From: Otis tarda
Taxonomy: Eukaryota; Chordata; Aves; Otidiformes; Otididae
Assembly: GCA_026413225.1 (NCBI GenBank)
Contig: CM048552.1
Span: forward strand, 142,799,053 to 142,863,052
Direction of reading: 5' to 3'
DNA: 64,000 bases
This document shows, piece after piece, positions 1-11,759 of this stretch. A program made the position numbers and the translations under genes. Within the stretch, counting starts at the first letter, position 1, and each line of letters begins with the position of its first letter. The notes beneath the pieces were generated by a model, which saw nothing but the letters and a program-made list of their open reading frames with translations, was not told the origin of the DNA and ran no database searches.

Positions 1-3000
1 TGACTTCCTGCAATCCGGACAGGAGTGTCTCGCATTATCCTGGAGCATGCGTCTCTCTTTTTTTTCTGGACTGGCCCACGGTACTTGAACCGGGATCCTC
101 CAGTGCTTGCGTAGAAGTCAGAGGCTTGGACAGGAGAAGAGGAGCATCCAAATTTTCAGGAAAGCCAATTTCAGTTCCTGAGGGCTGCAGGGCCTGCTTC
201 AGGCCCACTGAACTTGGCAGAGGAAAAATGAGGTGCTGTTGTGTAAAAGAGTTCTGCCCCCAACAAAATATTTCAGTGGAAAATAGACCTACAAAAGCAG
301 AAGAGGTTCACAGTGACCACTGGGAAGCCACTGTGTGCCTGTGCTTTTTTTTTCTATTGGCATAGAAGCGTAACATGAACTTAAGTCCACTCCAATTACT
401 AACTACATTGAGAGAACGAGAGCTGTAGTAAAAATAAAAACAACAAATCATTTTTTTCCACTTCCTATCCTCATGCTTCCAGATTTTACAGTCATGAGTA
501 CATAAGACTTTTTAAAAATTGTAAACATGAACAATTTTACAACAAAACAATCCCTGAATGTGACAGATTAATTAGCAACCTATTTTATGAGCATACAGAT
601 AGTAGCACAAGGGTCAGATGAGGCAAAGAGGCAAAGCAGGCACCTACCTCAGCCTCGTCTTTGGCCATGCTCACTAAGCCACCTCTTCTGTTCAGCAATG
701 GGCCTGTATTTTTCTTGTTCAACATTTTACTACCAGTGTAGCCTTAAAAACCCATCCTTGATGTCAGTTGGAAGTGTTAGCTCTAGGCAGACACCATGCC
801 TACCTGCCTGGGCAATATTTCTAAATTCCTCTTTTGTAGTACGCCCCTGCTTCCACTCCCTGAATGATGCCTGTTTGCACTGGAGCTCCACCATGAGCTC
901 TCTGCTTACCTAAAGCAGTCTCCTGAAAAGTTTGCTTGTCTTCATGAGTGCCAGGCTGTCCTCGTGCTTGGAGCATGCTGCTCTTGAAGGGATACCGACT
1001 TACCTGAGCTCCTTTGCCCTTCACAGCTGCCTCCTGTGGGATCCCACTACAAGTTCCCTAAATGTGCTGAAATCTGCTTTCCTGAGATCCAGAGTCTGCC
1101 TTCTGCTACTCCTCTTCCTCACTCTCCCCAGGACTTCACACCCCACCATTTCGTGGTCACTACAGCCAAGGCTGTTGCTGATTCCCATATCCCCAGCCTG
1201 TTCTCCCTTGTCAGTGAACAGTGGATGCAGCTATGGGTCACCCACCCAGTACCTGTTTCAATAAGTTATCCCTGACACCCTCCAGAAACCTCCTGGAGTG
1301 CTGGTGTCCCGCCATGCTGCCCTTCCAGCAGATGATGGGAAGGTTAACACCCCATGAGAACCAAGGTTTGTGCTTCAGAGGCTTCCTCCAGTGCTTTGAA
1401 GAAGGCTTTGTCCACTTGCTTACCCTACTAGGATGTGTGTAACACCTTCCCACCATGATGTCCCCTTTGCAAGCATCTCCCATGGCCCACAAGCTCTACA
1501 CCAGCCCATCATCCATCTCACTGAAGAGCTCCTTGCACCCGAGCTGCTCCTTCCTGACACTCCTTCCCCCCGATCTTCCCTGACAGTCTCTCCTGGAGAA
1601 CTGGTACCTGTCCATCACAGTCACTCTAGTTGTATAAGCTGGCCCACCACATCTCAATTATTCCAACAACGTTGTAGTTAAGTAGAAAAAACCTCCTAGT
1701 TTTCAGTCTTGTTGCAGCATCTTGGAGATCTGCAAGAAGGGGCTCAGGAAGCAGAAAAACCTGTGTCCTTTGGGGATGGCGGGAGGACCCAGCACCAGCC
1801 ACAGCTTTTGTCACAGACAGCTGCCCTCTGCCTTGCAGAAAGCACAGACATGGCTGAGCAAAGGCAGCAGCAGGGTTAGTTGCTGGGACGGGGGGATTCT
1901 GCTGGAGTCTGCCCATGACTGGGCCAAGACACATCCATTCCCCTTGCAGCTTCCCTACAGCTCCCCCGCGGCCTTGCTCCTGTCAAGGGGGATAAGGAAT
2001 GGCAGCAGGGTATGTAAAGCCAGAGAAGTCCAGGATTGTCCAGAGGCAGCTGGAGAGGCCGTTTGCTGCTCGATGAGGGTCTGGGGCTGAATAATTCAAA
2101 GCTGAGCAGGCTGCTGGAATCAGCAGAGACCTTGCGGCCCCGCGGAGTAGCACAGGCCCTGCTATTCCAACCGCTGTCTCCTCCACGCTCTGAAGCGTGC
2201 AGCACGTCTCTCTATTGAAAAGCTCTTAACTCCTCATCTTTTCAAATGGCTAACAAATGTGTTTGATTATGCGGCAAAGCAGATTTTCATATGTTGACAA
2301 AGCTTTGTTAATCAGGAGAACAGGGCTCTATCTACAGAGATACAGAATATACAAGGAGAATTTTCAGCACCTCATTAGAAAAATAAATTAATGTCTTTTC
2401 TGAGACTGTGGCATGGGCAAAACATGTCCTCATATGGTATAAACACTTGGTGAGATGAGCTTCATAGCTTTACCATGATTTCACCACTCGAGAGCGAAGT
2501 GGCCATCCCAGACCAACACAAATCAAAACTTTATGCTGCTCTAGGACGTGTTCTGCCTCCCTTTTCTTCTTGTGATGATCTCCATCAACCATCAGATCAT
2601 ATAATTTAATACAACATAAAATCTAGACCTCTTGACACAGATCTCCTCCTGCACCCGAGGAGGGATAGCTGTAATTTATACCAGATGGCTTCAGACTATA
2701 AGAAACCCCGTGCCAGCTGAGGGCTAGCCAAGCACAGGTGTGCCCCACCCTGTCCCAAAATGCCTTTTCCTATTCTCCTTTTTTCCATCCGAGGAGGAGC
2801 GGATGTGGGAGGGAGCTGGCAGCAGCGCTCTGCACCAGCTGAGAATTATGCCAAGCCCCAGTTAATGCACCCAGGGGTCACATCCGAGACACTCTGTACA
2901 GAGGTGAAAGGAGAAACGGTCTGCTCTTCTACTTTATGTAAGAGTCACAAATCAAGGGGAAAAAAATAAAACAGCAAACTTTAAGATTAAATGCATGAAA

Positions 3001-3019
3001 ATGTTTAATTTATTGCCAG
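1..3019. other. Left flank, no gene recognised
   Basis: I see no complete gene. From about 600 to 2200 the sequence is C/T-rich and moderately GC-rich, and several short open frames overlap on both strands, which is expected from the composition. A very good splice donor (CTCAG|GTAAGTC) is visible on the minus strand at 1004/1003, but no convincing acceptor is paired with it. From 2220 to 3019 the DNA becomes AT-rich and, if the exon at 3020 is real, would be its upstream intron. Confidence 0.55.
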
Positions 3020-3106
3020 AATGATGATGAAAATGAAGAAGTGGATTCCAAGGAATCTAGAGAAAATGATCCCTTTGAGTCAAACATTAATAAAAGTCTG
3101 CAGTGA
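3020..3106 (+). CDS. Candidate C-terminal coding exon, gene not recognised
   Basis: A splice acceptor (TTTAATTTATTGCCAG) ends at 3019. It is followed by 28 open codons and a TGA at 3104-3106. The encoded tail is very hydrophilic: it starts NDDENEEVDSKES and ends DPFESNINKSLQ. That acidic, serine-rich, low-hydrophobicity composition is typical of an intracellular or nuclear protein C-terminus and unlike the translations of neighbouring frames. A poly(A) signal lies about 125 bp after the stop. I do not recognise the gene, and upstream exons would have to lie left of 2.9 kb or outside the window. The overlapping +1 frame starting at 3021 is longer but is hydrophobic and low-complexity, so I take it as a shadow. 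A chance acceptor plus a short open stretch remains possible. Confidence 0.4.
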   Translation, partial: NDDENEEVDSKESRENDPFESNINKSLQ

Positions 3107-3231
3107 TATAGAGATGATCTCATGCTCATGGTTTTTTCCCATTTGCAAGTTTTTTTCTTGGTATGGTTTTTTTTTTACTCCCAGATGTTGTAAAGTTAAT
3201 TACACAATCACTTGTGTATTACAAAAAAATG

Positions 3232-3237
3232 AATAAA
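3232..3237 (+). terminator. Poly(A) signal AATAAA
   Basis: This is a canonical AATAAA hexamer about 125 bp downstream of the stop codon of the exon candidate at 3020-3106. It would give a short 3' UTR of roughly 150 bases. No strong GT-rich downstream element follows, so use is uncertain. AATAAA is common in AT-rich DNA. Confidence 0.3.
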
Positions 3238-3847
3238 GAATAATGGATACACATGAGTCACTACAGTGCAGCACAGAATGAAGGAAAATGATCTTCAGAA
3301 AAAGGCAATTTACATATAGCACCAGAGCTGAAATTCTTCAGTATCCTTCAGCCAGATGCTGCTTTTTGCAAGGGGGAAATTTTCAGCTCAGGCTGAAAAT
3401 TGCTGGGAGCCTCCTCTACGCACAAGCTGCAAGAGCAGCACAACCCCAGCTGGAAGGTGATGCATGCCAGTGAAGGGTGGTATAAATACAAACACATCTA
3501 GAGGAAAGTGTTTTGCAGACCAGAATGTCATAAACCTTCTGTTTATTGTGGTTCATTGTCCCACGTGCAAGGCAAGATGTAAGGATCCATATTCTTCAAG
3601 GCCCACTTGTTTTGGGAAAAGTATACACTGAAGTACTGCTGGCATTAATGTAACCCATCTCTGTAGTGCATAGCTGTGCCATCAGCCTGGGACTGTTGGT
3701 CTATCGAGTGACTCAGTGTGATTGCAAATCTGCAGGATTTGCACACATAAATATGGTTGTGCAGGTTCACAGAAATGTTTGGAAAGCGTAGACGTTCCTC
3801 CCTGTTTAAATAACGTGATTTGTTAAAAGTTATTTCGAAGTACTTAC

Positions 3848-3941
3848 AGCTGGCTTCAAAACACGGATCGAGCTCCTTAGCCAGCTCTTCCGAAAACATC
3901 CAAAAATAGTCTGGTCCACTTCCTCACTGGAAAGAGAATAC
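3848..3941 (-). other. Exon-like segment with two acceptors and one donor
   Basis: On the minus strand the donor AGCT|GTAAGTAC sits at 3848/3847. Upstream there are two pyrimidine-preceded acceptors 15 nt apart, one giving an exon start at 3941 (after GCTCACAG) and one at 3926 (after CTCTTTCCAG). This defines a 94-bp or 79-bp segment. The 94-bp version has one frame open for 31 codons (YSLSSEEVDQTIFG...), which is not statistically remarkable. A separate frame reads MFSEELAKELDPCFEAS up to the donor. I do not recognise either peptide. It could be a noncoding-RNA exon or a decoy pair of sites. Confidence 0.2.
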
Positions 3942-5079
3942 CTGTGAGCAGAGACCAAAAAGATCAGCCACCAACTTATTTACTTCAAAGAAAACACTGT
4001 GCCTGTTGAAAGGTAATCAGCCATCCTGGTTTGGGCTACGCTGTACGCAGATTTTTTGACTGTAGCGCATGACCGAGCCTCTTCCGCAAAGATCTCAACC
4101 ACACAGGATGCTGTCAGAGCAGAGAGGGAGCAGTTCCCATGCTGGAATGTGGTGTAATCTGCCATTGATGGTAAAGACACTTGGATGCAAACACCGAAAG
4201 AGAGGACAGACTTAATTTAAGGCAAATTCTAGAGCCAGATAACATGGATCTGACAGTAGCATCTGGCCTTTGATGACAGCACTGAAATTAGGAGATACTT
4301 TGTCTAATAAGCACTGGTGAAAGCTAAGAGATTTCTAGGAAATAATAATTCATAGATTGAGAGAATTGGAGGCACAGAGTTTCTCTTGTCATTTCATTTC
4401 TCAACAACCATTTTCTCAGCTTTTTCCTAACTTTCTTCTGAAGGCTATCAGGTCATCTTTTGGCACAGAGGATGACAGTTCACTACCTCTGACTACTTAA
4501 AGTTAACTCTTTGACTATGCCACAGGGACCTGGGGGATTACTTCATAAAACAGATTTTTTAAAATACTTCCTACTAAATTTGTTAGGTGATGAGACATTT
4601 TATTAACTTTCTTGCTATGAATTTTTAGCAGGTCAATGAAGAATATTAATTCCTAAGGGATTTCAACTAATAAAATTGTAAAATGAAAAGCTGTAACAGG
4701 TACTTCATCTCTTGATAGCTATGTTTTTGAAACAGAATCTCATCCTATGACTAATCTTGACTTTTCTGCCTTTGAAAATACTTATATTTGCCTATTTTGC
4801 ACTGTGGTTTTTAAAGCCCTGACACCTGGAATCCTGTGAATATGTAGGAAACCAAATTTAATCACAAAACCAAAATGAAATCCTCCAAGTGTTACACAAA
4901 GAAACATATAAACCCATGGTTGATGTAGAGTCCTAAAATGACCAGTTTTAGAACCAAGAGGGATTGTTGTGATTGTCTCACTGCTTTCCATGCAATCAAG
5001 CCCCTAGAACTTCACTATACTGATTTGTGCTTCAAGATTAAAAGCTGTGCCTGCAGCAGAGCATTTCTTTTTAAAAAGT

Positions 5080-7310
5080 GTTTCATTTTGATTTAAAAAT
5101 CTCCATTAATGAAGAATCCAGCACAATCCTGTGTAAATCATTCCAAATGATTAATTATTCTTGCTGTTAAGAATATGCACCTTCTTTTTTTGGTCTGAAT
5201 TTGCCTCATTTCTGTTTCCAGCCATTGGTCTTCTTATTCACTTTACCTTTGTCTGCCAGACTGAAAAGCCCTGCATTACCTAAATCTTTTCCTTGTGGAG
5301 GTACTTATGGGCTGTGATCAAGTCACAGTTAACCTTCTCTCTTGGAAGTTACTTAAATCTTTTCCTGTTAGTTATCCTTTAATTATTCTCAGAGCTCCTC
5401 TCTGATCTCATGCCAATTTTTTTTACATCCTTCTTGAATTTTGGGCACCAGTTCTGGACATAGGACCCCAGCAAGAACTGCACCAGTACCAAGAACAGTG
5501 GAAAGAGTTCACACGCTATTCCTTTTTTTTTTTTTTTTTTTAAATACTGATTTAGCCCTTCTGGCTAAATACTGATTTAGCCCTTCTGGTCATAGTGCCA
5601 TGCTGGGAGCTTGTGCTCAGGTGATTTTCATCCTGACCACAAATACCATTTCCAAAACCTTCTACTTCTCCAAGCAGAGCTTCCTTGGAAGTGCAACCTG
5701 CATGTGGTGTTTTCACTGGTCATTTCACATTCTGCCACCCCAAAACACTTCTCTTCTGACCAGGTCCAGCATTTTCTCCCTGTATCAGTGACTATCCCCA
5801 AAGTGTTGTCTCAGCTGTGAGGAGCTCCGTCTTTGACCCTTAAGTTATTGCTGAACGTGGGAAACAGCAAGAAAACCAAAAAACAAGAAATGCACCTTTT
5901 GGATGGAGGCTACCTGTCTGCAACCAAATTTGGACGCACAATTGAATTCAATTTCAGTCTATTTAATGTGTGACATTGATTTGGTAACATTCTGCTTTGT
6001 TAATCAAGGGGTTTGTTCCCTTATGCAATAATGTCAGAATTTTATTACATTGTAAATACTATTACTTCTATCAACCAAAGTTGTAATCACATTAAAATTT
6101 ATACTGAGCCAGTCTGACAAGATTCTTGTCTAAGTAATTATTAATGATATTTCTTTCCTTTAAATCATTATTAATCTGGTCCCATATCTGCTATTTTGCT
6201 ACTTTGTCAGGGAATGCTCTCAGTTTATTTTGATTACTTGAGGTATCTCCTGCTTTTTGTAAATATGGGTGCATCTGCTTTTTTTTTCTGAAGTCTTCCT
6301 GTTTGCTAGAATTTACTGAAACTTTGCATTAATGATCCACCATGCTTCTCAGCTCGTAGCCTGAAACTATCGGACATGATGGTTTGAAAAGGTCCTATTT
6401 CAGTATCTGTAATTTAACACCATATTTAGTCACTGAGGAAGGGGGATATATTTTATCATTATTGCATGACTTAAATGCACTATCTTTTTTTTCCTTCTCT
6501 CTTCCTCCAGCTGGGGTATAGAAAGGTTTATTGAATATTTCAGCCTCTTATCGACAGTTCTGCCAAATCTAACTAGTTAGTGAAAAAACACTTTTCCTGA
6601 GATTCCTTTTGCTCTTTAGATACTCAAAACCTCCTTCCACTGCCTTACATTCTGCTGGCTATAGCTTTCCCTTTTAATCTTTTTTCTTCTGTCATCAATT
6701 TCCTTAATTTCATAATTTATCCTGGCTGCTATCCACTATTCTTTTTTTTTATATACTGTTTTTTAATTGCTATACGTGCCTTCTCTTCTGGTATGCACCT
6801 AGCTTTTTTTAAGCCTTCTTTCTTGACTTTAAGTTTTTAGGTTTTGGATAACTTATAAAACACCATAAAAGAGTTCAATCTTTCATATTTTACCATTTTA
6901 GTTCTTCCAAACTGACTCATATCTTAATTATTCCAGTTTTGTAAAACTGTATTCTTGGAAACTCTAAGTAAATATATTACTGATGTGAAATTTATGTGAT
7001 TTGCATAAACAGACACAGTCAATCTGAGCATAAACAACTGATGACTTCTAGTTCTCAGCTCAGCTTCTATCTGTCTGTCCAGACAAGGTCCAGTCCAGAG
7101 TTGTTCTGTGTTGGTTGCCACCCTTTCTGAGCTAGAAAATTTTCACCTATTATTTTGCAAAATTCCAAGAGTATTTTAATACTTGGCAGCATGAAACTTC
7201 CGACACATGTCTTTTGGACTGAAATCCTCCATGATAGCCCAGCTTTTCTTTTTCTACACCTGATAGATGAGTGTTTAAACAGCCAGTCATCCCGCTCTCT
7301 GGTGTGATTT
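5080..7310 (-). mobile_element. Ancient, degraded CR1-type LINE, reverse-transcriptase region
   Basis: On the minus strand the segment runs in order through landmarks of amniote CR1 ORF2. At 5413-5442 the complement encodes KFKKDVKKI, the counterpart of the FKKDVDKL block after the VQFW motif, and just beyond it GTCCAGAACTGG matches the VQFW coding region. Further upstream in the element (5900-6240, 6480-6760, 6900-7290) the text matches remembered turtle/crocodile-type CR1 segments in the same order and orientation, for example the CTTTATCAACCAAA..TTGTAATC stretch near 6070 and the GTTGGTTGC..CTTTCTGAGCTAG stretch near 7110. Coding frames are destroyed by indels and stops. The divergence is far higher than in the CR1 copies at 34.6 and 47.9 kb, so this insertion probably predates modern birds. 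It is noncoding now. The exact ends are uncertain. Confidence 0.8.
5523..5589. repeat. Poly-T tract and 25-bp tandem duplication
   Basis: About 19 T residues are followed by two copies of a 25-bp unit (5541-5565 and 5566-5589, consensus start TAAATACTGATTTAGCCCTT), identical apart from the final base. Both lie inside the old LINE. They look like a recent slippage or duplication event in otherwise decayed sequence. Confidence 0.85.
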
Positions 7311-7559
7311 GGCAGGCAGCAACAGGCACCAGCAGCCCCGCATCTTCTGCTTTATGTGCCGGAACAGCAGCCCGTAAGCATTTAAGAGCACTTGGCAATG
7401 ATTCAGAGACAGCTGATGCCATTCTCTGTCCTTTTGTGCTAATTCAATCAGTCCTTGAAAAAAAAAGTTTCGTACCACTGATTTTAACATTCCAGTCATG
7501 GCAATTTTCCATTCAGTGGCTTATAACACGAAGTGGAGTGTGTGTGCACTAATCAGTGA

Positions 7560-7840
7560 GCAAGTCCCTTTACTTTTCCTTATTGCTGGGCTCCTTGCAA
7601 TCCTTGAAGGCAATTAGAGACTTTTCTTCAGGTCTCTGGCACCTTGATTAATTTTGTTCTGAGTATCTTGATTTTTCTGCTTTCTCTCTCCTTTGCCACC
7701 ATGCCCTTTTGTTATTGTTTAGTTTAATACCTTTCAGACCAATCTAAGCAGCCTATATCTCAGAAACCTAATTTCCATGTGCTATGATTACTTCTTCTGA
7801 GACTAGTTAACCTGTCTTTCCTCCCCTTTCCGCAAAAGAG
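7560..7840 (-). mobile_element. Possible 5' extension of the old CR1 LINE
   Basis: The stretch around 7715-7800 (TTTAGTTTAATACC...AGCAGCCTATATCTCAG) resembles the region lying further 5' in the same ancient CR1 family when read on the minus strand. The match is weaker than at 5.1-7.3 kb, and 7311-7560 between them is not recognisable. This may be the same insertion or coincidence. Confidence 0.3.
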
Positions 7841-10800
7841 ACAAAAATTCCCTTAAACCCAAACACTCTGTTCGGTGCCATTTGCCTCACCAGCAGCTTG
7901 CTTCAGGACACTGCTTGGGTGCATCTTCAGTCTGTCTGTGGGGAGACCACCGGGAGCTGCTGCCCACCGGTGGGACACCACATAGTGCTGGGTACAAGGG
8001 CTAGGCATGGCCCAGGCAGCAGGGCTGAGGGCATGAGAGCCTCCCCTGGCAGAACATTCTCCTCCACTGATATCCAACCCATCCAGCCCCGCTCTGATCT
8101 GGCTCTTTTTAAAAGAAAGCGGGGCTTTGCATCTTCTGATTTCATAAAAGAATAATGGTAAGACTTAATGCCCTGGGCATCAAGAACTACTGTGATTTTG
8201 GGTTAACCACATCACCATCAGCATCAGCTGATACAGCCGGGCACCGGGCTTCTCAGAGAGCAGATAAGGGGCCACAAGCTCATTCCTTCCCAGGCACACT
8301 CCCCATCTGATTGCTCGCCAGTGGGATATCCGGCTCCTCGGTGGGGATCTCTGAGAACACCACATGCAGGGATCCTGGGTTGCCCTCTATTTAGGCAGCC
8401 CCAGTCCTGCCTGAAACATATGTTGCAGGTTCAGACAACCATAACTAGAAAATAGGCTCGATTCCCTCACTTCCCTCACTGGGCTGAAGAAGAGATTGAT
8501 TCAGCAGAAAGACAGAAAGGTTTGTGCATGTTCAGGCAGCCTTATGGCCCAGCTTGTGTAGGATGAAAGCTTGAAATCCTGCTGCTTTTGCAGCCTGACA
8601 GATCACGCTGGAACAATGGGCATTCCTTGGTGGGGATGTATGGAATACAGCAGGTCCAAGTGAGGCCTTCCCTAGTGTGCAGGAAGTTTTCTTCCCTGCT
8701 TGTTCACCTACACAACAGTCAGCCTGTACCCTAAGCTCATTCTTCCACTTTTATTTCTTTCCGTTCTGCTATTTATTCATTTAGCATCATCCCATACCAC
8801 CTTCTACGTGCTGCTCTGAGCAGTGCTGGGCTTTTCTGGTCATCGCTGACTTTCCTGTCAAGCACAGTTGAATCCCAGATTCTCTTTGCCCTCTCTGTTT
8901 TGTTGGTTGTTGTTTTTTTTTTCATACGTTGATTATATCAGTAGAGTGAAGGAAAGTATTACAGGGAAAGACAGTGTGGTAAGAGAGGCATTGGAAGGGA
9001 AGTCAGCATATATTTTTGCTGTCAGTTTGAATGCATCATTTGTTGAATCTGTATATTTTATGTAGTCCAGAAATAGTTTCTACATATCTTGTCCATTTTA
9101 TGTTTTATCCTGCAATTGGGATGTTAGTGTTTCATGTTCTTTATTGAGTTTAGACTCCTTTCTTTGATTCTTGGCATGGATACTGGTTTCCCAGGTCTGA
9201 CAAGCGCAGAGGGTCTGTGCAGTGGCTAATTCTTTCTTCCAGCAGGACTTTTTCTACAGTATGTGATGAGATGATCATAATAATGTTGTTTCACCTTTCC
9301 AATTGTGTTTAGCAATTTCTTTCCAGAAACTGCACAGCATAGCCAGCTCCAGAGCAGAGAAAGGTGATTTTGCAGCCTAAAGATTGACAAACCCTGCTTG
9401 TCACACACACAGACAGATCACTTTAGTCATTAAAAACTGCTGCTCTGTCTTTTTTTTTTTTTAATAGGGAATGAGGACTGGGACAGGAGGAGGCTTCAGG
9501 AAGTGAAGCTCTGAAAGTGGTTCGTTCCCAAATAATGTTAAATCCTCAGCAAAAATATATTGGGGGGAGAAAAAATAAAACAAAAACTTTTTCCTCCTCC
9601 AACTCTTTGAAGAGTAACTATAGCTGTTACTGGGAAAAATATAACCACAGTGTATCTTTTTAACACCACTTGCTGACCACGGCTAATGAAGGAGAATATT
9701 CTCTGCTGGACCCTTACTCAGTGCCAGCTGCTGGAGCCAACCCTTCACGCTGTTCGCACCACGTCCTTTAGAGCTGACACGCAGAGCCCGTGGCCAGCGG
9801 CACTTAAAGCCCCTCACGCAGAGATTAACAGCAGTGCTGTAAGACTTCTGTCTCACGTACGTTTTCACCTGTCTTTTTCAAGGTGGTCTAGTCAAGGTTT
9901 TAACATAATCATTTTCCAGAGGGAGAAACTGAGGAAGAGGGAAGTTATGGGATTTTCGACACTTTATGCAACTGAGCCAAAAATATAACTTTGATTTCCC
10001 AAGTTCCCTGTTGCACCAGATGATTGTCAAATTGCACTCCTTAATATTTGTACTATTCAAATGCTAAAAAATGCTGTCGGCTCTGCACTTAGGCAATTGG
10101 CCAGAGCTGCACAGGTTATCTGTGGGTTTTTTTTAAGAGCAGCAACCCGGATACCCCTGTTAAATATCTGTTTCTGTGTTTGCCAACAGTCATGAGCCTT
10201 CAACATGAGCACCAAACTCAGTCCAGGTAACAGAAATGTATTCCAGCTCCTGGAAAACAAGACGGGCATTTGGAAAAGAAATTATGGGGGGAAATGAGGT
10301 TGATCAGATCCTTACAAGGATTTTTAATTTTTTTTTTTATTTAACTGAAAAAAAAATGTTTATTCTCAAGGGGCTGAGTCTTTCAAACCCAGCAAAATAA
10401 ACATGACAAGAAACTGTTGGGCGATGGAGCTTGCAAAATTACCAAGTGAGACTGAAATTCAGTAAAGCTCCTTCTACTGTATTTAGAGTGTCCCAGCAGA
10501 GAGCTGTTGACTGGCGGAAAAAGGTTTAATGGGCATCGTGTAAGAGACTGGTTTGTAAGCCATGGTGGGCAGAGAAAATATATTTATCACCTTCAGGAAA
10601 GGGCTAGAAGAGGAGGAGCAATGATTTTCCTTTGTGTTTCAGATGAAATAGTCTCATCAGTCAAGTGCCGCTATGCAGCTTCTTTTGGCTGAATCCTGTG
10701 CAAGCACATGTGGGAAAAGCTGCCTGCAGGATAGATACCTGGTGACAGAGAAGAATTTCAGAAACTTATTTTGTTTTGTCTTGATTTCTAACTGGTAGAC

Positions 10801-11759
10801 CTTGAGAAGACACCTTGAAATGCTCATAGGCTGAAGTGGAAAGGAGGAGTGAAGTGGGTAACGTTGATGCCTGCAAAGGAGAAGCAAAAGGATAATAAAT
10901 GTCAGCCGTGGAAGTTGCAGGCTACCTTTTGTCATCCTTTGAAACACATGAGTAGCCGCTACATGTATGGACATCGAGGTAACCCAGAGAAGGAAACTAT
11001 GCAGGGACTGAATGAATACAGTAGAAACCCCTCTCCAGCAGAAGCTGGAAAATAAGAACTGGAGCCAAGGCTACTGGTCCCCAGTCCCTCCTCTCCTTTT
11101 GATGCACTGTCTGACCCTGTAGAGATTAATGCCAGAACCCCAGAGACACCTCAGCGCTCACTTCCAGTGATTCAGTAATCTGGAATCTGGTAAAGCCTCA
11201 CAGATCCATGGGGGTTTTTTTCTGCTGTATTTAATAGGAGCACAAAGAAACTCAGCATGATTGTTGTAGATGTTGCTCAGAATTTAGAAAGAGCTTCCAG
11301 ATATGGTAGATTTCCTTAGAAGAAAAAAAAATTGTTCTAAATTGCCAATATGCCACTTTAAAATGAGGCAATTTGGAGGTTTTCTTGATTCTCACAATCC
11401 TTTAAAGCAACTAAGCAAGATGTACATTATCAACAAACCAAGAAACAATGTGGGAGGAAAGAAAACATATTATCTATGTACAAAATAATAATAAAAAAAG
11501 AATACAACACTGAAATGACCATCCATTATAGTTCACCATATGCAAATACACTTACGGAATAAATTCTCATTAAAAGAAAACAAAAAGGAAGGAGAAGTGG
11601 AATAATTGCCATTATGTGTCTGAGAGAGTGTTTTTCCATTAGCTGCAATTAATACAGTAATGGTAGATGAAAATAATTTCCCATTTTGCACTTGTTGTGA
11701 GGAAACATTAAAGACAAAAAAAAAAAAGATGTGAAATGAAAGAAAAACAAAGCACAATA
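7841..11759. other. Noncoding stretch, nothing recognised
   Basis: I see no gene, element or structured RNA. 7860-8360 is more GC-rich, with overlapping short frames on both strands, as expected by composition. Short poly-T runs occur at about 8909 and 9449. 9680-9870 keeps several CpGs and is non-repetitive. From 11300 the sequence becomes A-rich. Confidence 0.55.

Larger units (their letters stand above)
3107..5079. other. Noncoding DNA, with one minus-strand exon-like segment
   Basis: Apart from the possible 3' UTR at the start and an exon-like segment at 3848-3941, I see no gene. 3640-3900 is non-repetitive and keeps several CpGs. 4380-4520 is T/C-rich and could be more of the old LINE that begins at 5080, but I cannot match it. 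Confidence 0.5.

Noticed and set aside
3021..3236. 71-codon frame starting MMMKMKK
   Set aside because: It is an out-of-frame shadow of the acidic exon candidate and runs on through a T-rich 3' UTR-like stretch.
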